64,000 nucleotides of DNA, taken from Theropithecus gelada (Eukaryota; Chordata; Mammalia; Primates; Cercopithecidae). The stretch spans positions 79,621,606-79,685,605 of the forward strand of contig NC_037681.1 of the NCBI RefSeq assembly GCF_003255815.1, given 5' to 3'. Below the pieces are notes generated by a model, which made no database searches, was not told the DNA's origin, and saw nothing but the letters and a program-made list of their open reading frames with translations. Shown here one piece after another: positions 1-11,555 of the stretch (the first letter of the stretch is position 1; each line of letters starts with the position of its first letter). Position numbers and translations under genes: made by a program.

Positions 1-2900
1 CCAAGGTCTCAGAAGGTAAGGAAGAACCTGATGATACTCTTTGTGCCACGTTAGACTACCCAATGGAGAGATAACAATAAGGCATCCTCTCCTCACAGAC
101 TCCTCAGGGAGTCTGCATTGGAAGTCTGTGGACACCTCAGGACAAAGCAGCTCTCCAGGAGTATGCCTGCAGTTTTAAATAGTTCACAGTTTCCATGTGG
201 ACACAACCTCACCTGTTCACCCACCCTCTTCAATACATTTGTGTTTGGAATGAGGATGTTTGCACTAGGAGATAAGAGCTTTATTTTTAAAGTTTAAAAA
301 ACCTGGTAAGTGCTATAGCTGTCCAATCGTTTTAGTAATACTTGCTCTCTTTCTGTTGAAATGTCATTGGTTAACACCTTTGCAAATCTTGAAGTTAAAT
401 GGGATCCTTACTCATAATTCCAAATCTGACACAGAGTAGGTGCTTAACATAAACTTATTAACTAATTGTCTGTCTGGGCATGTAAAGGGATGAATTAAGG
501 CAATTATCCAAATAAAGGAGCCCAATAAAATGCAAAACAAATGTTCCAGCAAAATCAAACAAAGCATCTACATTCTGATAATAAATGTTAAAACATTTTG
601 CTTTTTATTTTCTAGACTTTCAAGACAACTTACTTCAATTCTCCATTTGTTTGTGTATCCCAACATAGCCAAAATATTCATGATACGTGATACAACTAGG
701 AGAGATGTTTTTATTTTTTTGGCAAGACTTTAAATCATTTGTACTTCAGTTTATTCTTGGTTGAAACAAAATCTTCACCAAGTTCCTCAAATAGTAAAGA
801 ATTACTAAGTAAATTTGAACCTAATGTTAACAAAAGAAGAGCTATGAATGAGTCCATTACCACTCTCTTACGCTGTCTGTTTGCTCGACTTCAGGTTTAA
901 AGTTTTTTGTTTTTTTTTCTCTGAAAACATTTCCTAGCTGTTATGAGGGAACCATAGTATTCTCAAACATGTGTCATTTTGTGTTATGAAAGCGCTGGCA
1001 TTTCTTCTGCCTTCTGTGAATCATATAGTAGTTGGCATCCTGAATTAATCATACAAACATTCTGCATCTAATGACAATTTATTCGAGTGGGGTAAAAGTC
1101 ATGGGAAAAGTAAAAGAAAGAATTGCCCCTGTTTGATTTTAAAACAACTCCGTTGGCTTCTCATCACACTGAGCAAAGGAGATATATTGTAGGATCACTG
1201 CTTTAAAAGCTTCTTTTTCAAAATTGATGTGTTTTAACAAATTAGACAAATAAGATACTTGTAATGGTACCTAACATTTTCTTCCTCAAGATCTTTAATA
1301 TAGCATAGTTTTAGCTATAGCATAGTATTTAGATGAGTGATTTCAGGAAATTTGTAAGAAGTTTCTCTATAGTTGCAGCTTGTGCTTATTATTAACATAA
1401 TGTATAAAAAATTTAGCTCTTACGGAAACAGGGTTTGCATCTGTCTTCTTTAATGGTTAGAGCAAACATTCATGCTTCAGAAGAAAGGGCTATGGGTGTG
1501 GGTGGTGGGGAATAGCTACGGAAACTTTGCTTCTGTTTAACAAAACAGAATTTCTTATTCAACCTGAAAATAAATGCTTTATGATTTTTCTTTCCCTGAT
1601 CCTTTCAATTTCTCCTGTTTTGCTGAGTTTTATTTAAAAGTCAGGCTCAGGAAATTCAGAGCTTTGAAGAAGTAGTTTGCACATACTTTGAGTAAGTTAA
1701 GAAAGTTTTCCTTTTTCTGGTTTTATAGTGAAGGTTTAAAAAAAAAAAAAAAAAAAAGACATCCCCACAAACTGGGAAGAGGTCCTTGGGTTAAGTCAGA
1801 CTCCATCTACTGCTTAGCTAAAAACATAATGTAATCTAGAAATTTATAACGATAAAAGTTGCATTTCCCCTATCAGACCACTGTTAAAATTGCAAAAACA
1901 CCTGTGTATTAAGCATGTAGAGATCGTCCCCTAGAGCATGTTACAGGTAACTTTGAAAGGCAATTGCTGCTGTGGTCTCAAAAGATGGGCAGGTGCTCTT
2001 TTCTTTGGAAGATATTAATGCCGATGCAGTAAACATTTTCGGAGTCAGTTTCGCAGAGTGGAGTCCTTTGCTTGTTCCCCATTCAGGCTCTTGCCTGTTC
2101 TTTGTGCTTGAAAAGAAGAAAACTGACAGCATATAAAGAATGGTGAATGGAGGATGGACATAAATCAGAAAGAAGGGAAGTGATTAGAGACAGACCCAGA
2201 AAACCATCTTCTTTCCCGACGACTGCCTTGTGAACTAAGAAAAAATACATCTATTGGCTCCTAGAAGCATTGCGTATGAATGAGTATGCTTCTCATCTAC
2301 CCTTTTTTATATTTTCTAGCTTCTTAAAAAACATATTTTGTTTTTTAAAATTAAATAGAAGTTTTTGGTTTCTTTTAAAGGTAAATGGTGTTTCAAAGCA
2401 TTCACATTAGTCCATATCAAAGAATAATATAGTTGGAAAGAAATTTAAAGATTATCTGGCAGAACATTTTCAAGGGATTTGGGAAGAAATCAACTGTGTG
2501 TAGGTTTTGAGAGCATTTTGATCTATCTATCTAACATGTGTCAATTATATACATAAATATACATGTGTATATATGTATGTCTGTAATTAGTGTGTTTGTG
2601 AAAATCATAAGAATCATCATGTACATCTAGCTTATTATCTCCAGTGATTGCATGGACGACAGTGTGCAGATAGTGGATACTGTTTCCAGCTCCAGAACCA
2701 CTTGCCACCCCTCTCCACCTTCCTATGAGCTCTTAACACGTTCCCTGGCCTTCTAGTTTCCAGTTGGGTTTAGGCAACAGAAGCATGAGCAGTACATTGG
2801 TAGGACAAGAGGGGAGTGAGTTGGAATATTTACTCCCCTAGTCACTTCTTCATAGGCCACAGTTTGTCAGTGGCTAGGACAATAGTATACTACAATCCAT
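1..2900. other. Unassigned non-coding DNA
   Basis: AT-rich sequence with no frame that looks coding and no repeat I can name with confidence. It contains a 21-base A tract at 1738-1758 and a degenerate ATCT/TATA-rich patch at about 2520-2580. The short open frames here have no recognisable protein features. Very old, highly diverged repeats could be present and would need a profile search to see. Confidence 0.6.
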
Positions 2901-2904
2901 GTAA

Positions 2905-3008
2905 TCATTCATTAAAAAAAATTTGTCGAGGCCCACACCATATCAGGTGATGAGGACACAATACAGGCCAAAGGCATGAGATCTCTGTTCACAAAGAACT
3001 TGTTTTAA
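2905..3008 (-). repeat. L2 LINE 3'-end fragment
   Basis: Read on the minus strand this resembles the conserved 3' end of L2: the complement of 'ttcattca..aaatatttattgag' followed by the 'ccaggcactg..gggatacag..gaacaaa' block. It is heavily diverged, as expected for an element that stopped moving before the placental radiation. It lies directly upstream of a younger Alu. Confidence 0.55.
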
Positions 3009-3082
3009 AACAGTATCTTTTTTGATTGCTTTCATTTTTAATTATGACATATTTGAAAGATTTTGTGACTTATCTTTTAAAG

Positions 3083-3394
3083 TTTTGTTTTGTTTTGTTT
3101 TGTTTGTTTTTTTGAGATGGAGTCTTGTTCTGTCACCCAGACTAGAGTGCAGTGGCACAATCTCGGCTCACTGCAACCTCTGCCTCCCGGGTTCAACTGA
3201 TTCTCCTGCCTCAACCTCCTGAGTAGCTGGGACTACAGGCACACGCCACCATGCCTGGCTAATTTTTTGTATTTTTAGTAGAGACAGGGTTTCACTGTGT
3301 TAACCAGGATGGTCTCGATCTCCTGACCTCGTGATCTGCCCACCTCAACCTCCCAAAGTGCTGGGATTACAGGCGTGAGCTACCATGCCTGGCC
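3083..3394 (-). mobile_element. Alu SINE, full-length, antisense
   Basis: On the plus strand the element begins with an interrupted T tract (TTTTG units, the complement of the A-rich tail), then 'gagatggagtcttg..ctgtcaccca', both monomers, and ends with '..taccatgcctggcc', the complement of the Alu 5' end. Both monomers and the middle A-rich linker are present. Divergence suggests AluS-like age. A degenerate direct repeat around the ends (TTTTAAAG-like) may be the target duplication but is not clean. Confidence 0.93.
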
Positions 3395-5424
3395 TGAAAA
3401 GGACCTTTTTTAAAAGAATTAGAACAAAATGTCAAAAGCAATTGTTAATGTTAGTAGTAATTTGATACATTGATGGCAAATAGATTGGATATACCAAGGA
3501 AATTGTTGCTTTAAAAAAAAAAAGAAAGAAAGTAAAATGGATTTTAGTTACTTTTCAATGAATATTTGAGTAGCCAGGATACCAAATGAATTAATGAAAT
3601 ACTAAAGTGAGGCATGTAAGTTGGGAGATTCTATTTCTTGTCTGGAATACTCTATACTGTATGAAACACATGCATTGAACTAGGTTCTAAGATGAATTAA
3701 AAACTGCAGATGAGCTTTGTTTAACAGTTTCAGGTTGTTTTGATGGAGGAAAGGAATTCGTCATTTGTAGGAGAACTTACTTTACTTGAGTTATAGATTT
3801 GACAACTAAGACTGAATATACATAGTGATAAAACATCTGCTCAAGTATAGTCAAAAGCTCAGTCAATTTTGTGAAGAAATCAGTCAAGCCTGTTGCTTGG
3901 TGGCATGTAGACAAAACCACCAACTGATCGACTGAGTTTTTCACTTTTGAATGGGTTGTTTGGCATCTTGTAGACCCAGCCTATGATTATACTGCCATCT
4001 GTATTCTTTCTTACATCAGGCTTATTTCAGCCACAACTTATACATGCTGTTTTGAGAAGAACTAGTCAATATTTTGGTTTGTCTTTAGCTATAAGAGCGC
4101 CGTAGACAGTCTTGCGTGAACTTGGCTCTGCCTTGCTAATTCTCTGTCAGTTCTGGCAGCTATAGGAATTTAAGTTCATGATGTAGATATTTGGATTCCC
4201 CTCAAAATAAAAATAAAATATGTAAAATAAAATCTTAAAATAGGCTGCTTTCCTTTGACAAAAATACCCAAATTCCTAGAAATGGCCAGCCATAGTCAAT
4301 ATGTGTATATATACGAGAGTATAATTTTAATGTAAAAACAATACAAACAGAATAGAATATTTTGAAGTTAACAATTGCTCATGTTATCTTAGTTCTCAAA
4401 CTACATGAAGCAATTGAATAAATCTTCCTTTTCCAAATTCAACTGTTCATAAATGCTTTTGCAACTCTAAGATACTATGTGAGGCTGGTAGAATTGTTCC
4501 CTCAAAATTGGAAAATAAAATATTACATGTATTTTTTTTTTTACTAGCACTATCACAACTTGCAGTCTCAAAACATTGCAATGACTACTGGGACCCGTTA
4601 TTTTTTCCAAAGATCTAGGCTTAAAAAAGAGTGAAAGTTTGAGCTTTGGAAGGCAATGAATGATGAACGAGTTTTTGCATAACCATCAAACTGCCCTCCG
4701 ATTTTAATAGGCCAGAGCTGCGTTGAAACATGTTTCTGTATACGTACACCTGAATCAATAGTATCTTGTCTTTGTTTTGTCTTTTTTTGTTGTTTAATGA
4801 AAGCTGGAAAAGTGATAAACCAAATGAGGAAGAAATATGTAATTTTTACCCGATTAAGTATTAGACTGAGCAGATTTAGGTTTTGTGGACCCTGAAATGT
4901 ATACAATGTGGGAAACTCATTTTTAAACAATATATAAAATTATATTTAAAACATTAAACACAAAAGTGAATGTTTATTTAAAATGAGAGGAAAAAGGTCT
5001 TTGGAAGGAAGATACTTAAATCCAGGAACCTAAAGCTTGAATTTCATTAGTTTTACAATACAGCTAATAATGAAATAACAGAACAACAACAATTAAAAAA
5101 AAACCTGGAGTTTGAGGCATGAAAACAATTTCTCACAAAGATATGATTTATGATATCTTACATTTAAAAATCTTTTGAGTACCCATCATTCATAAATAAC
5201 ACTTACATAGGGTCATCTGAGCTTCTTTCTTCCATTGTTCCAGTAGAATCTGAGTTAGCTGACTCTTACTATCTTATAAAACATTTTAGAATCACGAAGT
5301 AATGACCCTTTAAACATGAGGAGACAGGAGCGTATTACTAGAAGAACTGTGCTGCCCTTAGAGGAACTGTAAAGGAATAATTGAGGGCTAAGAGGCCACA
5401 GATTTTTGCCTCATGTGTTAACGG
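3395..5424. other. Unassigned non-coding DNA
   Basis: AT-rich DNA without a supported gene. It contains short AAAT-rich patches (about 4200-4245) and an open frame of 110 codons on the minus strand at 4598-4930 with no recognisable motif or family. No recognisable interspersed repeat of moderate age. Confidence 0.55.
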
Positions 5425-5570
5425 CATAGTCAGTTTACAGATAAGTAAAATTAAACCCAGAGAGGAAAGGCAACTTGCCCAACTTCCCACAAACCACTAA
5501 TGGCAGAGGTGAGTTTAGAAGTTGGACCTTTGGACAGCCAATCCCAAAGCCATGCCCACTAAGTCTGACT
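5425..5570 (-). repeat. MIR SINE fragment
   Basis: The plus strand reads as the complement of the MIR core: 'ttacagataag..aaa', 'cccagagaggaaaggcaacttgcc', 'cactaatggcagaggtgagttt', then the 'ggacctttggac..agccaatccc' part. This is the typical antisense MIR string (dividing block 'cagatgaggaaactgaggc', 'acttgcccaaggtcacacagc'), diverged. Confidence 0.7.
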
Positions 5571-6459
5571 TCACATCAACCTCCCACCTTCAGTTTCTTT
5601 CACTGAGACCGCTAAACAACCACCACTTCTGATCTCCAGACTAGCATTCTTAGAACTACCTGGTGAATTGGAGTGTCTCCTTTTAGGTTAATGTGCTACA
5701 TGTCAAGTTTGTATGAACCTTCCGAAAATGTTATGGTATTTACACTTACTTTCTCTGACCACTAAAACCACTTGTGGCCGCATTGCATTCTGGCAGTTGT
5801 GAGTAATGTGGTTAGCCTAAACCCAGGTACATGATTCTCTCTTTTAAAATATTTCTTTCAGTTATTTCTTTTATTCAGTCAGACAGAGGTGGTATAGGAT
5901 TATTGAGACTGTTTTTCTAGCAATTTAACAGAAATTATCTGTCTTATGAAAAGCAACTAAAAATACTGGTTTAATATAAAAATACATATTTTTAGGTATA
6001 TCAATGATATGATAAGAAAGTTAGGAGTTTGCAGAGGTCAAAAACTAAGTGAAAGTACAAATCCAGAGAGCCAAGCAAAACAGTGAGTATGATTGGTGTT
6101 CTTAGCGTACTCATCAAACCAAGATGAACTTGAGTTTTCTTTTCACATCTTCACGGGTCACAGGAGATGGAGGACTAGTACCCACAAGGGAAGGAAATGA
6201 CATCTCATAGGTAACCATCTCCATAGATCTGGGACCCCAAACAGCCATCCTCTCAATGTAAATAGAAATGTCACCTTCCCCTAAGGGATCAGCAAGACAA
6301 ATTGCTCTTCTCCAACCTTGACCGGAAGAAAAAACTCTTCTCCAGAAATTCATACTACAAGCCAGTCTTCACTGTCTGGATTTGCAGATAGAGTCCACAG
6401 CATGTGCGTGTGCTCAAATAAAACTAAAAGCATGCATTTAATTAAAATGATGCTGAATC
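5571..6459. other. Unassigned non-coding DNA
   Basis: No gene or confidently named repeat. The last part (about 6370-6459) may already belong to the 5' untranslated region of the fossil L1 that follows; I cannot place that boundary by eye. Confidence 0.5.
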
Positions 6460-8232
6460 AATAGGCTCTCCAGGCACGTGGCAGAAGCAAATGCAAATCC
6501 TATCTAAAGGAACCTCTCTTCAATCTAAGCCTCGGTAAATTTGCCTCAACAAAGTACTAAAGAATACGAATTCAAGTTCAATCACAAAACATACAAACAA
6601 AGCAGTAAAAAACATGAGCAAGAATAATGTGAGCCCCAAACTTCCTACATTAGAAACATATTTAAAAAGAATATGGGGTAAAGAGGTTTAGCATACCTAA
6701 TGAATTAAAATAGGGGATACAAATGAGTAAAAAAGAGGAGTCACCATAAAAATGACCAAGCAGGTATAAAAATGACCAAAGAGATCAATGGAAGAGATAC
6801 TATAATAATTGAAATTAAAAACTTAATACCAACGTTCCAGATCAGATTAGATATAGATAAAAAGAGAATTCATAACCTGGATTATGTTTCTGAAGAAATT
6901 ATCTGAAATGCAGTATACAGAGACAAAGACATAGGAAACATGGCAGAGTTGTTAATAGATGTGGAGGATAGATTGAAAAAATCTAAGGCATGTATGTACT
7001 TGGAATTTTCATAAGAGAAGAGGGAAGCAGCATTTGAAGATAAAATGACTGACAATTTAAAAATATTAATTAACAACATCCATCCTCAGATTAAAAAAAC
7101 AAGTAGGATAAATTTAACCATCCACATTTAAATATACAACAAGGAAAATTGATATCACCAAAGACAAAGAGATGATTTTAAAATCAGACAGAAAAGACAA
7201 ATTGTCTAAGCATGATGATTAAAATAACAGTTGACTTACTAGTGGCAATAGAAGACAAAGAGAATAGAGTAAAATTTTTAGAGTATAGAAAGAAAATAAT
7301 TGTTAAATCTAGAATTCAATATTCCACAAATATTTTGTTAAGAATAAGGGGGAAATAAAGACATTTTCATCTAAGAAGTCTGAGATGCAAGGAAGAATGA
7401 TGAATAAAGAAAGTAATAAATATGTTTGTAATCAAAACCAACACTGACTACATAAAACAATAATTGCCACATCTATGTTTATGAAAGAAAAAAGTAAGAT
7501 AAAAATACATAAAGCAATAGTGCTTAAAGGAAAAATATTATTAGAGTTATAGTGTTCTAACATCATTGATTTGTTCAGGAGGGTGAAGATAATGATTAGC
7601 TTTACAATTTCATAAGTTAGCCTGAATGTTAAGATTCCTAGAGTAGTCACTAAGAGAAATGAAAGAGTGTTAAGTAAAAAGAAAAAACAGAATGAGAAAA
7701 CATATTCAATTAATTCAAAAGAAAGAAAAAAGCAAAAACAAGTATAGAAAAGGTAGGACAAATTTCAGCTTGAAATAAGGTAGAACTAAACCTAAATATA
7801 TCAGCAATTATAAGAAATGTAAATGATTAAATAATCCAGTAAATGACAAATAAACATGTATAACACACAAAAAAATGTAAATAGGTTAAATATGAAAGGA
7901 TGGGGAAAGGTATCTCCTCAAATACGTTCCAAAAACAGAAAAGAAAAAAGATGCTACTACAGCTTGATTAACAGACAAACTAGACATTAAGCTAAAAAAG
8001 ATTACTCAGATTTAAAAGGTAACTGTGTAATAATAAATGATTCAATTAGCATGGAAAATGTAACATTTTAAAATGTTTGTCTCCTAAAACATATAAAGCA
8101 AAATCTTTTCCTCTAAAATTGATAAGGCAAAAATGAAGACAAACACAAGAATAAATAAATTTATCATATTGAAATATTTTAACAATGCTTTTCACTCACT
8201 GAGACAAATAAATCAGTAAGATTTGGAATTAA
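6460..8232 (+). mobile_element. Fossil L1 (L1M-like), piece 1: 5' region, ORF1, start of ORF2
   Basis: Sense-strand match to an old L1M element. About 6460-6740 resembles the 5' region. 6740-7420 follows the ORF1 order: 'aaatgaccaa..', 'ataataattgaaattaaaaac', 'gaagaaattatctgaaatgca', 'gagacaaagac', 'catggaggataga'-like, 'cctcagatt', then the end region with 'tagaattcaatattcc' and 'gaaataaagacattttcatc'. 7780-8230 follows the start of ORF2 (the endonuclease part), including 'ataggttaaatatgaaaggatgg'-like text. Both frames are destroyed by stops and indels. It continues in four further pieces to about 11990. Confidence 0.82.
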
Positions 8233-8534
8233 ACCAGGTGTAGTAGTTCATGTCTGTAATACTAACACTGAGAGACCGAGGCAGGAGGATCACTTGAGCT
8301 CATGAGTTCAAGATCAGCCTGGGCAACATAGTGAGACTTTGTCTCTACGAAAAATTTTTTTAAAATTAGCCAGTCATGGTGGTACGCGCCCGTAGTCTCA
8401 GCTACTTGGGTGGCTGACATAGGAGGATTACTTGAACACAGCATATGAAGGCTGCAGTGAGCCATGTTTGTGTCACTACGCTCCAGCCTGGGCAACAGAG
8501 TGAGACCTTGTCTCAAAAAAAAAAAAAAAAAAAA
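8233..8534 (+). mobile_element. Alu SINE (AluJ-like) inserted in the fossil L1
   Basis: Full-length dimeric Alu in sense orientation, from 'ccaggtgtagtagttcatg' to a long A tail ending near 8534. Many substitutions ('gactttgtctctacgaaaa', 'gtagtctcagctacttgggtggctgac') point to an old AluJ-type copy. Target duplication about 9 bp with one mismatch: GGAATTAAA at 8225-8233 and GAAATTAAA at 8538-8546. L1 ORF2 sequence resumes directly after the tail. Confidence 0.9.
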
Positions 8535-8536
8535 GA

Positions 8537-8607
8537 TGAAATTAAAAGGCAATTTACAAGCTTGATCTAATGAACATATAAAGAACAAGATTCATATTTT
8601 TCTTTTC
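8537..8607 (+). mobile_element. Fossil L1, piece 2 (ORF2)
   Basis: Short continuation of the L1 ORF2 endonuclease region: 'aagcttgatctaatgaacatataaagaac' corresponds to L1 'aacttgacctaattgacatatatagaac'. It is cut off at about 8607 by the next insert and picks up again at about 9415 in the same reading order. Confidence 0.75.
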
Positions 8608-8619
8608 TTTTTCAAAATG

Positions 8620-9402
8620 TAAAGCTCAATCTCAAATGTGTATCATCACCACATAATTCTGCAAGAATCTCTAAAAAAACACGGACTTGTTTGTACATAC
8701 CTGAAACCAAAATTATGCCTGATAAAATTATGAATGATTTATTGGTATTATCCAGAATTCAATTCATACCATATGAAAATGGTCATGATTGTTTAAACAT
8801 ATTTTACACTTGGTTTATTGGAAATACAATCCAAACAAATGCCTTCCTCTTTACTTCCCTTTTTTCATCAGGCCACTGACTGGTTGAAGAACTTGGGTCA
8901 GTTCTAAAAAATGTCTCACATTCTTGATTTGTCTGATTGCTTCACTGTGGTGTTAATTAACTCATTCATTTATCTCCTGTATTCTCTATAAATGGAATTT
9001 AACCCTGAACTTGATTAAATTCCCTTTCAAGTTAGGAGTCTTGGTTGGGGGGAGTACTTAATATTACATCACAACCAGATGACACCACACTTGTTTGTCC
9101 CTCTGTTTGTAATGCAAAGATTGATCATTTGGTTCATTTGGTCATTGCCTGATCCCTTCACTCTTAAGTTCTCCATCAAGCTGGGTGTGGTGTTGCACTT
9201 GAAGTCCTAACTTCTTGGGGGGCTGAGGCAGGAGGATCACTTGAACTCAAGAGTTTGAATCCAGCCAGGACAACATAGTGAGATACCATCTCTTTAAAAA
9301 AGAAAAGAAAAGGTAAAAAATAAATAAATAAATTCTCCATCAACCTTTCTCTTAATAGTGTCATCCATGATGACCATTGTCTGAATCCATTATTTCATTA
9401 GG
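8620..9402. mobile_element. Unidentified old insert in the fossil L1
   Basis: This stretch interrupts L1 ORF2 and is bounded by a perfect 12-bp direct repeat, TTTTTCAAAATG, at 8608-8619 and 9403-9414. Its interior (for example 8875-9165 and 9344-9402) resembles an interspersed repeat I have seen but cannot name. It has no terminal poly(A) or LTR ends. An Alu monomer (9180-9332) was inserted into it later. The flanking duplication makes a single insertion plausible, but the class is unknown. Confidence 0.5.
9180..9332 (+). mobile_element. Free left Alu monomer (FLAM)
   Basis: A single Alu-like monomer in sense orientation: 'gctgggtgtggtgttgcac' through 'gagataccatctctttaaaa' and a mixed A-rich tail. 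There is no right monomer. A perfect 11-bp target duplication TTCTCCATCAA sits at 9169-9179 and 9333-9343, so this is an independent insertion, not a truncated dimeric Alu. Confidence 0.9.
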
Positions 9403-9414
9403 TTTTTCAAAATG

Positions 9415-10108
9415 ACATTTTTTATTTTCAAGTACATGGAGAATATTTGTGAAAATTGAAAATATTTTGCTATAAAGCAAGTATCCAAACATTAATGTAT
9501 AGTCAAGAATTTGTGTCATACAGACCACTTTCTCTTATCACTGTGAAATTCAAATGAAATTTTTAGAAAGATAACTTGAAAAATGTCAATACTTTAAAAT
9601 TCTGTTTTAGTCAACTTTAAACATAATATGAAAAAATGTATATGCAAATTTCATTTTGAGCTAAAATTCAAAATTTCTAATCAAAATATTGGAACACTGA
9701 CATCTAGAAATGTGTAACAAAATGGAATTCTTTTCATGGGGAAGATTGATTCAACATTAGAAAAATCACATAATTTGGTTTACCAACTTAAGAGATATAT
9801 GGGAAAAAAAGATGGCATGATTATATTAATAGAGGAAGTAAAAGCCTTCAGTAAATTAAACAACCATTCATATTTTTTAAAGAAAGAAAACATAAGAAAA
9901 AAAAGCACTTAATAAAGTAAAAAGAAAGGGAAATTGTATTAATCTGATAAATAGTAACCTACAAAACCTAGTACTTTACAGTAGAATGGTGAAAGGGTTG
10001 GCTTTAACATCATAAAAATCACAAGGGTGTCTGCATCAGCAATTCTTTCTGACATTATATTGTGGGTCTTAGCTAGTGCAGTAAGGGAAGAAAAATAAAG
10101 AAAAGGTA
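9415..10108 (+). mobile_element. Fossil L1, piece 3 (ORF2, reverse transcriptase region)
   Basis: The L1 resumes at 'attttcaagtacatggagaat' (L1 'cttttcaagtgcacatggaac'). About 9740-10105 matches the reverse transcriptase region: 'ggaagattgattcaacatta', 'acctacaaaacctagtactttac', 'agaatggtgaaagggttggc' and 'gggtcttagctagtgcagtaag' (L1 'ggtcctagccagtgcaataag'). Frames are broken. A MIR follows at about 10109. Confidence 0.85.
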
Positions 10109-10655
10109 TAGGAGAGGCTACATGATGTAACATTTAAGGGTTGGACCAGACTTCTGGACTTAAATCATTTCTCTATTGCTTACAAATTAAGTAATGAACA
10201 AGCTTAACAAGCTTAGTAGCTAAGTATTTTATTCTATATGCGCTTCAGTTTCCAAAGTGGAAATAATAATACCTACCTGATGGGAGGTTATTAATGTTAA
10301 ATGAGTTAATATTTGTAAGTGCTCAAAATAGTGTCTGACATCGGGGAGAAACAACACACACTGGAACCTGTCAGGGAGTTTGGGAAAGGGAGAGCATCAG
10401 AAATAATAGCGAATAGATGCTGGGTTTAATAACTAGGTGAGGCGTTGATCTGTGTAGCAAACCACCATGGCACACATTTACCTATGTAACAAACCAGCAC
10501 ATCCTGCACATGTACCCTGGAACTTAAAATAAAAGTTGAAGAAAACAAACAAACAGAAAATACACCAATAAAAATAGAAGTGGAATCACTTAAAAAAAAA
10601 AAAATAGTGTCTGAGACAGGATAGATACTATATGTGCCTATTAAATAAGTATAAT
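10109..10655 (+). repeat. MIR SINE, split by a younger L1 insertion
   Basis: The left part (10109-10338) follows the MIR consensus: tRNA-related 5' part, 'cttacaaattaagtaatg', 'ttcagtttccaaagtgg', 'aataataatacctacctg', 'gttaaatgagttaatatttg' and 'tgctcaaaatagtgtctga'. The right part (10601-10655) repeats the last 14 bases and completes the end ('gtgcctattaaataag'). The break is the target site of the L1 3' fragment at 10339-10600. The MIR is itself inserted in the fossil L1, whose ORF2 resumes after 10655. Confidence 0.85.
10339..10600 (+). mobile_element. 5'-truncated primate L1 3' end (L1PB/older L1PA-like)
   Basis: This begins in the L1 3' UTR ('acacactggaacctgtcagg') and runs through 'tatgtaacaaaccagcacatcctgc', 'catgtaccctggaac' and 'ttaaaataaaagttgaa', the end typical of L1PB/older L1PA. 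After an A-rich stretch there are about 31 bases unlike L1 (10561-10591) containing an AATAAA, then a 13-A run. A perfect 14-bp target duplication AAAATAGTGTCTGA lies at 10325-10338 and 10601-10614. The extra tail could be a short 3' transduction. Confidence 0.92.
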
Positions 10656-11055
10656 AGAAAGAAAAAAGGAATTATTAGTCACAGATGAAAAGACTATGTA
10701 GAAAATTCAATAGCAATATAATTTATTAGAATAAATTAGATGGTAAAGCAGGTGTGTTGAATACAAAATCAACACATAAAATTACTAATTTGCTATATAC
10801 AAATAAGTAATGTTGAAAAACACATTTTAAAACAGATAATCTTTACCATGACATAAAAAAATAAGGTGCCTAGTAATAATTATAACAAAACATACATATG
10901 CTATTGGTGGAAAAATAAAGCTTTATTGAAAGAAAATAAGAAAATCTAAATAAACAGAATTATACCATGTTCATGGATAGGAAAATTCAATAGTATAAAG
11001 ATGCTAATTTTTCCTAAATTGATTTACAGAATTGTGGCAGATGATTTTTTTCTAA
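10656..11055 (+). mobile_element. Fossil L1, piece 4 (ORF2)
   Basis: ORF2 continues where piece 3 stopped: 'cacagatgaaaagactatgtag' (L1 'cacagatgacatgattgtctatg'), 'atataccatgttcatggat'-like text at about 10960-10980, and 'ttttcctaaattgatttacaga' (L1 'ttctccccaaattgatctatag'). The piece ends at an MLT1 LTR at about 11055. Confidence 0.85.
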
Positions 11056-11555
11056 CATGGATATAGCCAGATTTTCTTTTTCTCATATACTCTTCCTACA
11101 ATGTATTACTGATGTTCCTATGATGGAAAGTTGGCAATGTGTGTGTCTATGTTCATCCCCTTGAATTTGATGAGCTATGGTAGAAACAATAATATTTGAT
11201 ACTAAGGCTAGGTCATAACTATTGATGTGACTTCTGCCTTGTCCTCTTGGGACTCTTATTTGTTCCGGAAATCTGATCTCATTGTCATGAGAAAGTAGAG
11301 AAATCACATGGGTAGGATATGAGGAGTAGTTTTGAAGAACAGCCCTTACTGAAGTTCCAGCTGACATCAGCTTTCACTTCCAGATATGTGAACAAATGGC
11401 CATCATCAGACAAGAGCCACATGAGAGACCATCAAGAAACAACTGCCTAATTGATCTCAGTTAAACCCCAGAACTGTGAAATATAATAAATAAAATGATT
11501 CTTTTATGTCATTAAGTTTAGAGTGATTTATAACAAAATAATACATACTTAGAAT
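11056..11555 (+). mobile_element. MLT1 LTR (ERVL-MaLR) in the fossil L1
   Basis: Sense MLT1-type LTR of an older subgroup: 'ccccttgaatttga', 'actattgatgtgacttctgcc', 'tccagctgacatcagc', 'catgagagaccatcaag', 'aaccccagaactgtgaaata', and the end 'gtcattaagtttagagtg' and 'ttataacaaaataatacata'. Only the LTR is present (solo). The left border is approximate. L1 ORF2 resumes after it at about 11556. Confidence 0.82.
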
